A stretch of DNA of 64,000 nucleotides, taken from positions 62,001-126,000 of the forward strand of contig NZ_JAGFPE010000007.1 of assembly GCF_025962655.1 (NCBI RefSeq), read 5' to 3'. Shown here piece by piece: positions 8,107 to 17,893 of this stretch. The position numbers and the translations under genes are program-made. Position 1 is the first letter of the stretch. Every line of letters begins with the position of its first letter. The notes under the pieces are model-generated. The model saw only the letters and a list, made by a program, of their open reading frames with translations, made no database searches and was not told where the DNA came from. The DNA is from Candidatus Symbiopectobacterium sp. NZEC151. GTDB taxonomy: Bacteria > Pseudomonadota > Gammaproteobacteria > Enterobacterales > Enterobacteriaceae.

Positions 8107-9972
8107 ATGACGCAACTCGCACAGGCCGCCCCGCTCCCGGCGTCGGCCCCCCCACAAACCGCCATGCCGGTGCTGGAAATCGATGACCTGAGCGTCAGCT
8201 TCAGCGGCAGATCGGGCAAGCATGTCGCCCTGAAAAGCGTCTCGTTTTCCGTCAATAAGGGGGAAATCGTCGCCATTGTCGGTGAAAGCGGCTCGGGAAA
8301 ATCCGTTACGTCGTTAACCGCGATGGGCCTGCTCGCCAACTCGGCGGCGATTGAGCGCGGAAGCATTCATTTCCATTCCCGCCACGGGCAGCGCCACGAC
8401 TTGCTGAATATGAAAGAGGACGATCGCCGTCAACTGCGCGGACGCGATATGGCGATGATCTTTCAGGAGCCGATGACCTCGCTCAACCCGGTGTTGAAAG
8501 TCGGCGATCAGTTGACGGAAGCGCTGCGCGACCACCAGCTTTGCGATGCCGCCACGGCAGATAAAAAAGCGCGCGAGTTACTGCGCAAAGTGCGCATCGC
8601 CGATGTCGATCGCGTGATGAAAAGCTACCCAGCTTCGCTCTCCGGTGGCATGCGCCAACGCGTAATGATTGCGCAGGCGCTGGTGTGTGAACCGCAGTTG
8701 CTGATTGCCGACGAACCTACCACCGCGCTGGATGTCACCGTACAAGCGCGCATTCTGCACATCCTGCGCGATCTCCAGCAGCAAAGTGATACCGCCGTGC
8801 TGTTTATTACCCACGATATGGGGGTGGTGGCTGAAATCGCCGATCGCGTGGTAGTGATGTACCGTGGCGAAGTGGTGGAGCAAGGGTCGGTTGAGCAAAT
8901 TTTCGCGCATCCGGAGCACCCTTACACTCAAGCCTTGTTAGCCGCAGTGCCAAAGCTGGGGGATATGCGTGACAGCGCCTGGCCGCGTCGTTTTCCGCTG
9001 CTGGGACAACAATCCAGCGATAGCGAACAGAAAACCGCTCGCTATGACGCCGATCCGCTGCTGGATATCCGAGGCTTGCGCGTCTACTACCCGATCCGCA
9101 GCGGCATTTTCTCCGCCGTCACCCACCGCGTACATGCCGTCGAACAGATTGATTTTTGCGTGTGGCCTGGCGAAACCCTGGCGATTGTCGGGGAGAGCGG
9201 CTGTGGAAAATCCACCACCGGGCGTGCGCTGCTGCGTCTGATTCAGAGCGAATCAGAAAGTATTCTGTTTCAGGGCAATGAAATCTCCCAGATGGACGAT
9301 CGCGCTTTTTTGCCGTTGCGCCGCGAAATCCAAATGGTTTTCCAAGACCCGTATGCGTCATTGAACCCGCGCTTAACCGTCGGTTTTACTATTGCCGAAC
9401 CGCTGCTGCTGCACGGGCTGGCGCGCTCGCTGGAGGACGCGACGCCCCGCGTGCAGGAACTGCTGAAAAGCGTCGGACTGCCTCCCGAACACGCCCGCCG
9501 CTACCCCCACGAGTTTTCCGGCGGCCAGCGCCAACGTATCGCCATCGCCCGCGCCATGGCGCTGCAACCGCAGGTCATTATTGCTGATGAAGCTGTCTCC
9601 GCGCTGGATGTCTCGATTCAGGCTCAGGTGGTGAACCTGATGATGGATCTGCAACAAAAAACCGGCGTGTCATGGATTTTCATTTCTCACGACATGGCCG
9701 TCGTCGAACGCATCGCCAACCGCGTTGCCGTGATGTATCTCGGTCAGATCGTGGAAATCGGCCCACGTCAGGCGGTGTTCAATAACCCTCAGCATCCCTA
9801 TACGCAGCGCTTGCTGGCCTCGGTGCCGATTGCCGACCCTCAACAGCGCTGCGTGCGCCAGTTTGATGACAGCGAAATCCCCTCCCCGCTGCGCAAAGCG
9901 GGCGAAGAGGTCAACAAAATGACCTATCGGGAAGTCGACCCGCACCACTGGGTCGCCAACGACAGTCATTAA
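8107..9972 (+). CDS. gsiA: Peptide ABC importer, fused double ATPase (GsiA-like)
   Basis: Two ABC ATPase domains in one chain. The first has Walker A GESGSGKS near residue 59, signature LSGGMRQR and Walker B LLIADEPTTALD. The second has GESGCGKST, FSGGQRQR and IIADEAVSALD. Each is followed by the oligopeptide/dipeptide C-terminal extension (HPEHPYTQ, NPQHPYTQ). ATG 8107, with GGAG five bases upstream, gives 621 residues, against 623 for E. coli GsiA. An upstream in-frame ATG at 8068 overlaps the epimerase stop and is the alternative start. In E. coli the Gsi system imports glutathione; here the neighbours suggest wider peptide use. Confidence 0.9.
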   Translation: MTQLAQAAPLPASAPPQTAMPVLEIDDLSVSFSGRSGKHVALKSVSFSVNKGEIVAIVGESGSGKSVTSLTAMGLLANSAAIERGSIHFHSRHGQRHDLLNMKEDDRRQLRGRDMAMIFQEPMTSLNPVLKVGDQLTEALRDHQLCDAATADKKARELLRKVRIADVDRVMKSYPASLSGGMRQRVMIAQALVCEPQLLIADEPTTALDVTVQARILHILRDLQQQSDTAVLFITHDMGVVAEIADRVVVMYRGEVVEQGSVEQIFAHPEHPYTQALLAAVPKLGDMRDSAWPRRFPLLGQQSSDSEQKTARYDADPLLDIRGLRVYYPIRSGIFSAVTHRVHAVEQIDFCVWPGETLAIVGESGCGKSTTGRALLRLIQSESESILFQGNEISQMDDRAFLPLRREIQMVFQDPYASLNPRLTVGFTIAEPLLLHGLARSLEDATPRVQELLKSVGLPPEHARRYPHEFSGGQRQRIAIARAMALQPQVIIADEAVSALDVSIQAQVVNLMMDLQQKTGVSWIFISHDMAVVERIANRVAVMYLGQIVEIGPRQAVFNNPQHPYTQRLLASVPIADPQQRCVRQFDDSEIPSPLRKAGEEVNKMTYREVDPHHWVANDSH

Positions 9973-10058
9973 TGAAACGCATTGATGAACAAGCAGTTTT
10001 AAACATGCCGTTTTTAAACAACAACAACTACAACCCATTCACAACCGGGAGACACAAC

Positions 10059-11600
10059 ATGAAGCCACTACGACATCGTTCCGCTCTGGCCCTCGGGCTT
10101 TCACTCTGTCTGGCCGCAGCGGCTCAGGCACAAGATCTGCGCATCTCTATCTATGCCGATATTACCGGACTCGATCCGCACGACACTTCAGATACCCTGA
10201 GCTACTCCATCCAGAGCGGTATCTTTGAGCGCCTGTTCCAGTTTGATAACCAAATGAAACTGGTCCCGCGTCTGGCAACCGAATACACCAGCAATGACGA
10301 TGCGACCGAGTTTGTGGTCACGCTGCGCGAAGGCATCACTTTCCAGGACGGCGCGCCGTTTAACGCCGAAGCGGTCAAAGCCAACCTGGATCGCCTGGCC
10401 GATCAGAGCAAAGGCTTAAAACGTAATAGCCTGTTCAATATGGTGAAAACCGTCACCGTGTTGTCTCCGACCCAGGTGAAGATTGAACTGAACAAATCGT
10501 TCGGTGCCTTCGTCAACACGCTGGCGCACCCGTCTGCCGTGATGCACAGCCCGGAAGCGCTGAAGAAATACCCGGATGAAGCGCAACTGCGCGTCCACCC
10601 GGTCGGCACCGGTCCGTTCAAATTCACCGAATGGCAGCAGGGCAAAGACGTCAAGCTGGTCAAGAATGACAGCTACTGGCAGAAAGGCTGGCCGAAAGTG
10701 GATAGCGTGACCTTCTACCCGACGCCGGAAGACTCCACGCGCGTGGCGGCCCTGAAATCCAGTCAGGTGGATGCCATTTATCCGCTGCCGTCCGATCTGC
10801 TGGCTACCGTACAGAGCGACAGCAAACTGGCCGTCCAACGTGACCCCGGTATCTATCAATTTTGGTTAGCCATGAATAACCTGCGCCCGCCCATGAATGA
10901 CATCCGCGTGCGTCAGGCACTCAACTACGCCATCAATCGCGATGTGTGGCTGAAAGTCGGCTTCGCGGGCATGGGTACACCGGCAACGTCAGCGATGGCA
11001 CCGGGTGTTCAATTCTTCCAGGCGCAAACCACCCCGAGCTACAGCTACGATCCGGCCAAAGCCAAGGCGCTGTTGAAAGAAGCGGGTTATCCGGATGGCA
11101 TCAGCCTCAAGCTGTGGACCACCAACCGTACCGATTACATCCGCAGCGCACAGTTCTTCAAGCAGCAGTTGGAACAGGTGGGCATCAAGATCACCGTGAC
11201 ACCGATGGATTCCGGGATGCGTAACGCCAAACTGTTCGGCGTGAAAGACCCGAAAGAGGCGGAATTCGATCTGTTCTACAACGGCTGGTCACCGTCTACC
11301 GGTGATGCCGACTGGGCGCTGCGTCCACTGTATGCCACCGAATCCTGGGTGCCTGCGGCCTATAACGTGGCCTACTACAGCAGTGCTGCCGCCGATAAAG
11401 CCATTATGGCTGGCTTGGCTACCGCCGATTTGGGCAAGCGCGCCGCGGCCTACGCCGAAGCACAGAAAGTGATTTGGGGTGATGCGCCAGTGGTGTTCCT
11501 GGGTACGCCGGACAATCTGGTCGGTAAAGCGAAAAATCTCTCTGGCGTTTACATGCTGGCAGATGGCTCGTTGATCTTCGATCAGGCTGAATTTAAGTAA
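10059..11600 (+). CDS. gsiB: Peptide ABC importer, periplasmic binding protein (GsiB-like)
   Basis: SBP family 5, 513 residues. A Sec signal peptide (KPLRHRSALALGLSLCLAA) with AQAQ cleavage region opens the protein; the mature part has the cluster C fold pattern ISIYADITGLDPHDTSD, VGTGPFKF, and NDIRVRQALNYAINRD. ATG 10059 has GGGAGA upstream; the frame is open further upstream but that part is not signal-like. It lies between gsiA and gsiC, as in E. coli. Ligand is probably a small peptide; glutathione is known for the E. coli protein. Confidence 0.9.
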   Translation: MKPLRHRSALALGLSLCLAAAAQAQDLRISIYADITGLDPHDTSDTLSYSIQSGIFERLFQFDNQMKLVPRLATEYTSNDDATEFVVTLREGITFQDGAPFNAEAVKANLDRLADQSKGLKRNSLFNMVKTVTVLSPTQVKIELNKSFGAFVNTLAHPSAVMHSPEALKKYPDEAQLRVHPVGTGPFKFTEWQQGKDVKLVKNDSYWQKGWPKVDSVTFYPTPEDSTRVAALKSSQVDAIYPLPSDLLATVQSDSKLAVQRDPGIYQFWLAMNNLRPPMNDIRVRQALNYAINRDVWLKVGFAGMGTPATSAMAPGVQFFQAQTTPSYSYDPAKAKALLKEAGYPDGISLKLWTTNRTDYIRSAQFFKQQLEQVGIKITVTPMDSGMRNAKLFGVKDPKEAEFDLFYNGWSPSTGDADWALRPLYATESWVPAAYNVAYYSSAAADKAIMAGLATADLGKRAAAYAEAQKVIWGDAPVVFLGTPDNLVGKAKNLSGVYMLADGSLIFDQAEFK

Positions 11601-11618
11601 TCGCACGGGGAGAACGCC

Positions 11619-12539
11619 ATGTTTGCTTATATCGTCCGACGTTTGCTGGAAATGATCCCGGTGCTACTGGTGGTCTCCCTGTTAGTGTTCGGTTTTATCA
11701 AGCTGTTACCCGGCGATCCGGCGCGGATTTATGCCGGGCCGGATGCCCCGATTGCCGCCGTGGAGGCTGCTCGCCAACTGTTAGGGCTCAACGATCCGTT
11801 GCCACAGCAGTATGTTCGTTGGCTGGGTGGCTTGTTGCGCGGCGATCTGGGCATCACCTATCGCACGCAGCAACCGGTGATGGAGGTGATCGCCAAAAGC
11901 TTTATGCCCACTATGTGGCTGGCGTTGGCAGGCTTCGCCTGGTCAGTGGTGCTCGGCCTGTTGATTGGCGTGGTATCGGGATTAAAACGCGGAAAGTGGC
12001 AGGATTGGACGTTGATGAGCGCCGCTGTCGGCGGTATCTCCATGCCGCCTTTCTGGCTCGGATTGCTGCTGATCCAGTTTGTGGCGATGCCGTTCGGGGT
12101 GTTTTCCGTCAGCGGTTTTAACCAGCCGAGCGATATTGTGTTACCCGCTCTGACGCTGGGTGCTTCCGTGGCCGCCGTGATGGCGCGCTTCACCCGCTCC
12201 GCATTTCTTGAAGTGGCACAGGAAGATTATGTACGTACCGCGCGCTCCAAAGGATTACGCCAACGGCTGATCACCTGGAAACACATCATGCGCAACGCGC
12301 TGATCCCCATTATCACCATGCTCGGCCTGCAATTTGGTTTTCTGCTGGGCGGCTCGATTGTGGTGGAAAGCGTCTTCAGTTGGCCCGGCCTGGGCTGGCT
12401 GCTGATTGAGTCGATCAAAACGCAGGACCAGCCGGTGATTCAGGCGCTGGTGATGCTGTTCGTGTTCGAATTTATTGTTATCAACCTGCTGGTCGACCTG
12501 CTCTACGCCGTGGTTAACCCAGCCATTCGTTTACGCTAG
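11619..12539 (+). CDS. gsiC: Peptide ABC importer, permease (GsiC-like)
   Basis: 306 residues, the E. coli GsiC length, with six predicted membrane segments. The N-terminus has the DppB-type pattern (RRLLEMIPVLLVVSLLVF...LLPGDPA). The cytoplasmic EAA loop (RTARSKGLRQRLITWKHIMRNALIP) contacts the ATPase. It starts 18 bp after gsiB and is followed by gsiD after 8 bp, so the two membrane subunits are made together. Confidence 0.92.
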   Translation: MFAYIVRRLLEMIPVLLVVSLLVFGFIKLLPGDPARIYAGPDAPIAAVEAARQLLGLNDPLPQQYVRWLGGLLRGDLGITYRTQQPVMEVIAKSFMPTMWLALAGFAWSVVLGLLIGVVSGLKRGKWQDWTLMSAAVGGISMPPFWLGLLLIQFVAMPFGVFSVSGFNQPSDIVLPALTLGASVAAVMARFTRSAFLEVAQEDYVRTARSKGLRQRLITWKHIMRNALIPIITMLGLQFGFLLGGSIVVESVFSWPGLGWLLIESIKTQDQPVIQALVMLFVFEFIVINLLVDLLYAVVNPAIRLR

Positions 12540-12547
12540 GAGCGATC

Positions 12548-13450
12548 ATGAGCCACTCTACTGAGCCTACGATGACCGCCGCCGCGCAGGATAACGCCAC
12601 CATCCGCTCACCGATGCGTGACTTCTGGCAGGCTTTTATCCAAAACCCGCTGGCGCTGGTGTCCGGCGGATTTATTCTGCTCTTGGTGCTGGTCGCGGCC
12701 TTCGCCCCTTGGCTAGCCCCTTTTAACCCGATGGACCCGGATTGGATGGCACTGTCCGCCCCCCCTTCCGCCAGCCACTGGATGGGGACCGACGATCTGG
12801 GACGCGATGTGATGAGCCGTATTATCTACGGTTCGCGCATCTCCTTATATATTGGCCTGTTTTCCGTCACGCTCGGCATGGTGGTCGGCATTGTGCTGGG
12901 TCTGCTGGCCGGATTTTACGGACGCTGGATCGACATGCTGATCATGCGAAGCGCCGATGTGCTGTTCGCCTTCCCCGGTATGCTGTTGGCTATCGCGGTG
13001 GTCGCCATTCTTGGTCCTGGCTTGAATAACGTGATTATCGCCGTCGCGGTATTCAGCGTGCCGGTGTTCGCGCGTATCGTGCGCGCTTCTGCCTTAACCT
13101 TGAAACAAGCCGCTTACGTGGAAGCGGTGCGCAGCGCGGGCGCACCGGATCGCGTCTTGCTGATCCGCCATATTCTGCCCGCCACCTTGCCGAACGTGAT
13201 CGTCTATTTCACCATGCGTATTGGCACCAGTATTCTCACGGCGGCCAGCCTGAGCTTTATCGGTCTTGGCCCTGAGCCGGACGTGCCGGAGTGGGGTAAT
13301 ATCCTCGCGATGAGCCGCAGCATGATGATGGCCGGTCAATGGCACGTCAGTGTCTTCCCGGGTCTGGCGATTTTCTTCACCGTGCTGTCATTCAATTTGT
13401 TAGGCGACGCCTTGCGCGATACGCTGGACCCGAAACTGAAGAATGCATGA
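12548..13450 (+). CDS. gsiD: Peptide ABC importer, permease (GsiD-like)
   Basis: Second membrane subunit, 300 residues. It has an N-terminal cytoplasmic tail, then DppC-type segments with the GTDDLGRDVMSRIIYGSRISL signature and an EAA loop (YVEAVRSAGAPDRVLLIRHILP). Its end overlaps the start of the P1 peptidase by 8 bases. Together with gsiA, gsiB and gsiC it forms a complete importer. Confidence 0.92.
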   Translation: MSHSTEPTMTAAAQDNATIRSPMRDFWQAFIQNPLALVSGGFILLLVLVAAFAPWLAPFNPMDPDWMALSAPPSASHWMGTDDLGRDVMSRIIYGSRISLYIGLFSVTLGMVVGIVLGLLAGFYGRWIDMLIMRSADVLFAFPGMLLAIAVVAILGPGLNNVIIAVAVFSVPVFARIVRASALTLKQAAYVEAVRSAGAPDRVLLIRHILPATLPNVIVYFTMRIGTSILTAASLSFIGLGPEPDVPEWGNILAMSRSMMMAGQWHVSVFPGLAIFFTVLSFNLLGDALRDTLDPKLKNA

Positions 13451-14516
13451 GAATCCTATGATGGCTTTTCAACAGGCGCAGCTGCACGCCCTATTGCAGC
13501 GCTGGCGTGACCACCAGCAAGTCGGCATGCCGCGCATGCCCAGCGGTCCTGGCAACAGCCTGTGCGATGTGGCTGGCGTGCGCGTCGGGCATGAAACGCT
13601 GGCGCAGGGCGAGGCGCAAACCGGCGTTACTGCCATTGTGCCGCCCGGTGACAACCTGTTTACGCAGCCGCTGCCGTGCGGTGCCGCGGTCCTGAACGGT
13701 TTTGCCAAACCGGTGGGGCTGGTGCAAGTGGAAGAACTGGGGCAACTGCAAACCCCGATCCTGCTGAGTAATACGCTTGCGGTCGGCACACTGTTTACCA
13801 CGCTGGTGCGCGACGCCATTGCCAAAAACCCTGAACTCGGGCGCTCGCTGCCTACGGTGAACCCGCTGGCGCTGGAATGTAATGACGGCTGGCTGAACGA
13901 CATTCAGGCATTGTCGGTGACGGAAGCCATAGCGCAGGCCGCACTGCGCAAGGCAGATACCCACTTTGCACGCGGCAGCGTCGGTGCCGGGCGCGGTATG
14001 AGCTGCTTCGGTCTGAAAGGCGGTATCGGCACCGCATCTCGTCTGATTCCCAAACTGAATGCCACGCTGGGTGTGCTGGTGCTAGCCAATTTTGGCACGC
14101 TGGCATCGCTCACGCTGGATGGATTACACATTGGCCCCTTTATTGAACCGCTGCTTCCCGAGCTGGCGCCACAACGCGATGCAGGGTCAATAATCATCAT
14201 TATGGCAACCGATGCACCGTTGGATGCACGCCAGCTCGGACGCATCGCCAAACGCGCCGGTGCCGGACTGGGTCGTCTGGGCAGCTATTGGGGCCACGGC
14301 TCAGGCGACATCGCCGTCGCTTTTTCCACCCAGCCCACGCCGCAGCCGCCAGAAGACGCAAAGCTGGAATCGATGCTGTGCGCCGCCGCCGATGCCACGG
14401 AACATGCCGTACTGGATGCCTTGCTGTGCGCCGAGGCGGTGACCGGTTTTCGCGGCCACCACCGCCCAGACTTGCGACAGGTATTAGATAGTCTTGCACA
14501 ACACGTTTTAGCGTAA
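13443..14516 (+). CDS. P1/S58 family aminopeptidase (DmpA-like), self-processing
   Basis: Ntn-hydrolase-like peptidase related to the L-aminopeptidase/D-esterase DmpA and BapA beta-peptidases, which cleave N-terminal D-, L- or beta-residues. 357 residues; DVAGVRVGH near 42 and the oxyanion region RGSVGAGRGM near 178 are characteristic. The expected self-cleavage is between G248 and S249 (DAGSIIIIMATDAP), freeing the serine nucleophile. No signal peptide, so it acts on imported peptides in the cytoplasm. The start may instead be ATG 13458 or 13461; the first ATG overlaps gsiD. Confidence 0.87.
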   Translation: MHENPMMAFQQAQLHALLQRWRDHQQVGMPRMPSGPGNSLCDVAGVRVGHETLAQGEAQTGVTAIVPPGDNLFTQPLPCGAAVLNGFAKPVGLVQVEELGQLQTPILLSNTLAVGTLFTTLVRDAIAKNPELGRSLPTVNPLALECNDGWLNDIQALSVTEAIAQAALRKADTHFARGSVGAGRGMSCFGLKGGIGTASRLIPKLNATLGVLVLANFGTLASLTLDGLHIGPFIEPLLPELAPQRDAGSIIIIMATDAPLDARQLGRIAKRAGAGLGRLGSYWGHGSGDIAVAFSTQPTPQPPEDAKLESMLCAAADATEHAVLDALLCAEAVTGFRGHHRPDLRQVLDSLAQHVLA

Positions 14517-14526
14517 GGACCTAACC

Positions 14527-15348
14527 ATGAAAGTGTTTATTTCTGCCGACATCGAAGGGATCGCCGGCGTGATGCGACCGGAACAGTGCAGCCCCGGACA
14601 AGCCGAGTACCAACTGGCTCGCGGGCTGATGGAGCAGGAAGTGAACGCCGCCATTGACGGTGCTTTCTCCGGTGGCGCAACGGAAGTGGTGGTGGCTGAC
14701 AGCCACGCCGCCATGACCAATCTACGGGCAGAGAATATTGATGCCCGCGCCCGTCTGGTTCAGGGCAAACCGCGCATACTGTCGATGGTCGATGGGCTGG
14801 AGCAGCAGGCGTTTGATGGACTGATGTTCATCGGCTACCACAGCGCTGCCGGAGAGCACGGCGTACTGGCGCACACCATCAATGGCCGCGCCTTCTATCG
14901 GGTGAAAATCAACGATGAAGTGATGGGTGAGAGCGATATCTATGCCGCTGCCGGTGCCGAAAAAGGCACACCGCTGTGGCTGGTCAGCGGCGATAATATC
15001 CTGCAACAGTGGATCGCCCGCTATTATCCCCAAACGGGCTACGCCTGCGTCAAACGCGCCATTTCGCAAACCTCGGCAGAATCGCTCAGCCCAGCGGCAG
15101 CGCAGCAACTGATTCGCACACAGGCACAACAGGCCGTGCAGCGCGCGCACCGTGAAAACACCTCGCGTATCGCTGCCCCCTATCATCTTGAACTGATGAC
15201 TGCCAAACCGGTACTGGCCGATCTGTTTAGCCTGATCCCCGGAGTGGAACGCGGTGATGCAGTGACGGTACACTACACCGCACCCACCATGACAGATATC
15301 GTTCGCTTGCTAAGTACATTCTCGTATCTGGCTACCACACAGAACTAA
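14527..15348 (+). CDS. dppA: M55 family D-aminopeptidase (DppA-like)
   Basis: Zinc D-aminopeptidase of the family typified by B. subtilis DppA, a decameric enzyme that releases N-terminal D-Ala. 273 residues. Zinc ligands are visible as D8 and E10 (ISADIEG), H60 (ADSH), H105 (GYHS) and E135 (MGESD); H116 (LAHTING) is the expected catalytic histidine. No signal peptide. It is 10 bp after the P1 peptidase and 15 bp before iaaA. This name denotes the M55 peptidase, not the enteric dipeptide-binding protein of the same symbol. Confidence 0.9.
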   Translation: MKVFISADIEGIAGVMRPEQCSPGQAEYQLARGLMEQEVNAAIDGAFSGGATEVVVADSHAAMTNLRAENIDARARLVQGKPRILSMVDGLEQQAFDGLMFIGYHSAAGEHGVLAHTINGRAFYRVKINDEVMGESDIYAAAGAEKGTPLWLVSGDNILQQWIARYYPQTGYACVKRAISQTSAESLSPAAAQQLIRTQAQQAVQRAHRENTSRIAAPYHLELMTAKPVLADLFSLIPGVERGDAVTVHYTAPTMTDIVRLLSTFSYLATTQN

Positions 15349-15363
15349 TAACAGGGAGATGAC

Positions 15364-16326
15364 ATGGTCAAGCCAGTCATAGTGATCCACGGAGGGGCGG
15401 GGGCATTGACCCGCTCCGCCATGAGCGCAGAAAAAGAGCAAGCCTACCGCGAAACGTTAAACGCCATTGTCGCCAGCGGCCAGCAGATTCTCAGCCAGGG
15501 CGGCAGTGCGCTGGATGCGGTCACCGAAGCGGTGCGTTTGCTGGAAGAGTGCCCGTTGTTTAATGCCGGGCACGGTTCAGTCTTTACGCACGATGAAACC
15601 CACGAACTCGATGCCAGCATCATGGATGGCCGCACTCGGGACGCCGGTGCCATTAGTTGCGTCAGCCATATCCGCAATCCGGTGCTGGCAGCAAGGGCCG
15701 TCATGGAGCAGAGCCAGCACGTGATGTTTACTGCGGCGGGTGCAGAAGCGTTCGCACGTAAGCAGGGGCTGGAGATGGTCGAACCCGACTTCTTCTCGAC
15801 CGATGCCCGGCGTGAACAACTACATCATGCTCAAGCAGGAGAAGGGCGTGTCGTGCTGGATCACGATGGTCAGCGCGATGTGGCACAGGGCGAGCCAATC
15901 GATCCGGAACGCAAATATGGCACGGTCGGTGCTGTGGCCTTGGACAGCGCAGGCAATCTGGCCGCCGCCACCTCAACCGGCGGCATGACCAACAAGCAGG
16001 CCGGACGCGTAGGCGATAGTCCCATCGTTGGTGCAGGCTGTTACGCCAACAATAATACCGTCGCGGTTTCTTGTACCGGCACGGGCGAAGTGTTTATCCG
16101 CTGCGTGGCAGCCTATGATGTCTCTGCGTTAATGGAATATGCCGGGCTGACGCTGAAGCAAGCAGGCGAGCGCGTGGTGATGGAAAAACTGTTGCCGCTG
16201 GACGGCAGTGGCGGCCTGATCGCCGTCGATAAAGAAGGAAACATCGCTTTGCCGTTCAACAGTGAAGGGATGTATCGCGGTTATGGCTATGTGGGCCAAG
16301 CGCCGTGGGTTGGCATTTACCGCTAA
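15364..16326 (+). CDS. iaaA: Isoaspartyl peptidase / L-asparaginase, plant type (IaaA-like)
   Basis: Ntn-hydrolase that removes isoaspartyl residues from peptides and hydrolyses asparagine. 320 residues. The precursor should cleave itself between G186 and T187 (KYGTVGAVALD), leaving Thr as nucleophile; TGGMTNKQAGRVGDSPI and CTGTGEVFIR are the substrate and oxyanion loops. In E. coli iaaA heads the iaaA-gsiABCD operon, whereas here it closes the operon. A hairpin follows at 16337-16363. Confidence 0.94.
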   Translation: MVKPVIVIHGGAGALTRSAMSAEKEQAYRETLNAIVASGQQILSQGGSALDAVTEAVRLLEECPLFNAGHGSVFTHDETHELDASIMDGRTRDAGAISCVSHIRNPVLAARAVMEQSQHVMFTAAGAEAFARKQGLEMVEPDFFSTDARREQLHHAQAGEGRVVLDHDGQRDVAQGEPIDPERKYGTVGAVALDSAGNLAAATSTGGMTNKQAGRVGDSPIVGAGCYANNNTVAVSCTGTGEVFIRCVAAYDVSALMEYAGLTLKQAGERVVMEKLLPLDGSGGLIAVDKEGNIALPFNSEGMYRGYGYVGQAPWVGIYR

Positions 16327-16336
16327 CATGCAGGTA

Positions 16337-16363
16337 GCGGAATGCCCTGTGCTGGCATTCCGC
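16337..16363. terminator. Hairpin between convergent operons
   Basis: A perfect 10-bp stem GCGGAATGCC/GGCATTCCGC with a 7-base loop lies between the iaaA stop (16326) and the D-aminopeptidase stop (16373). It has no good U-run in either direction. Its place suggests bidirectional termination or 3'-end protection. Confidence 0.6.
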
Positions 16364-16372
16364 TTAGCGTAC

Positions 16373-17893
16373 TTACACCCAGTGAACGTCCCCACGCCGC
16401 GCCGTAACCACCCGACTGCGGTTAAGCAAAAACGTCATGTTGTTGCCTTCAATATGCAACGCAAAGCGTTTCTCCCACGGGCCGTCCTGCGCGGTCGCCA
16501 ATAGCCGACCTTGACCCAGACACTCCAACGACGCAACCGGCGCCGAGGGGCCAACCCCCATCACCAGACGATCGCCCTCAATCACCCATTCACTGCGCCA
16601 TTCCGGGCAGAACCAACGGCCTTGCGCTTGCGCGAGAGAATCATCACGATGTGGCAGCACAAAGCGTTTGGCAGCGTGGCCTATTTCACCCTCAATCACC
16701 GCCCCCTTCTGACGCAACTGCATCGGCAAATGGCTGGAGAGCGATATCGCTCCGTCCTCTGACGGATAGAGCGTCTCGGTTGCGCCCAACCAACAGGCGT
16801 TATTGCCACTGATTTCCAGCCACTCGTTGCCGTTTTCCTCCACATACAGCCCCGGCATCAGTGAATGGCCCGGTTGCGGTAACGCTTGCCCGGTCAGCGC
16901 CGCCATGATGCGCAGTGCGCAGTCATAGGTGGATACGTCCTCACGGTTCGCTACCAGCGCCAACCCAACGCCACGCTGCGGATCGAGCAGAAAATAGCTC
17001 TTATAGCCCGCATGAGAACCACCGTGGCCGACCCAGTGCGCATCACCAAAACGTGAATGAGCAACCCCTAAACCATAGCCGGTCACGCGACCATCCGTTA
17101 GCTGGCGCGGTGCGGTCAGGCGCGCCAATACCCCGCGCCCCGGCCCCTCATCGCGCAACAGCGTTTGCAGCCAGGTGCTCAGATCACGCACGCTGCCCGC
17201 CACGCTGCCGGACGCAGAAAGATGCAGCCCGGCGCTTGCCAGTTGCCAACCGCTGTCGCTGCGCCAATACCCCGGCACTAACCCAGGCACAATATCGAAC
17301 CAGGTTTCCGGTGCGTACAGGTGAATATCTAATGGCTGGCAAATATGCTGCTGCAAGCGTTCAGCAAACAAAATGTCCTTGGCTTTCAGCGCCTCCTCCA
17401 CCAACCGATAACCGGTATTGGAATAGGAAATTTCACTGCCTGCCGGATAGTTCAACTTATCCAGCGCAGCAACAAACGCCAGCAAATCATCAGATTGCGT
17501 GGCGTTGTAGACCGATAGCCCAAGCAACGATAGCGTTTCACGCAAATCGTGCAGCCCGGCCGTCATATCCAACGCCTGACCGACGGTAACCTGCCCGCTC
17601 GGGCCGCGCAGTTGGGGCAGATGCTGCGCCAACCGGTCGTCGAGTGCGATAATCTCTGCTAACGGGCCGGTGACCAACGAAGCAAATAAATGTTTGGTGA
17701 CCGAGGCAAAACGCACCACGCTATCAGCGCTAAACGGCGTGCCTTGCGCCAGATCGGCCAGACCACCGCAGCTTAATGCCCGTAACTGATTGCCATCAAA
17801 CAGCGCAATTGCGCCACCGGGCTGCCCCTCTCCCTGCCATTGCGCCGTGATGGACTGTGCCACCTCCGTCGCCCGCTGCCAATCAAGCGTCAT
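16373..17893 (-). CDS. D-aminopeptidase, S12 beta-lactamase family (DAP-like)
   Basis: 506-residue serine hydrolase with the penicillin-binding-protein fold followed by about 170 residues of C-terminal beta structure. This is the layout and length of Ochrobactrum anthropi D-aminopeptidase DAP (about 520). Catalytic motifs are S64-V-T-K67, Y157-S-N159 and H290-G-G, the last replacing the KTG of true PBPs, as in DAP. No signal peptide, so it is cytoplasmic. It is the last gene of the leftward importer operon and overlaps the preceding ATPase gene by ATGA. Confidence 0.82.
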   Translation of the reverse strand: MTLDWQRATEVAQSITAQWQGEGQPGGAIALFDGNQLRALSCGGLADLAQGTPFSADSVVRFASVTKHLFASLVTGPLAEIIALDDRLAQHLPQLRGPSGQVTVGQALDMTAGLHDLRETLSLLGLSVYNATQSDDLLAFVAALDKLNYPAGSEISYSNTGYRLVEEALKAKDILFAERLQQHICQPLDIHLYAPETWFDIVPGLVPGYWRSDSGWQLASAGLHLSASGSVAGSVRDLSTWLQTLLRDEGPGRGVLARLTAPRQLTDGRVTGYGLGVAHSRFGDAHWVGHGGSHAGYKSYFLLDPQRGVGLALVANREDVSTYDCALRIMAALTGQALPQPGHSLMPGLYVEENGNEWLEISGNNACWLGATETLYPSEDGAISLSSHLPMQLRQKGAVIEGEIGHAAKRFVLPHRDDSLAQAQGRWFCPEWRSEWVIEGDRLVMGVGPSAPVASLECLGQGRLLATAQDGPWEKRFALHIEGNNMTFLLNRSRVVTARRGDVHWV

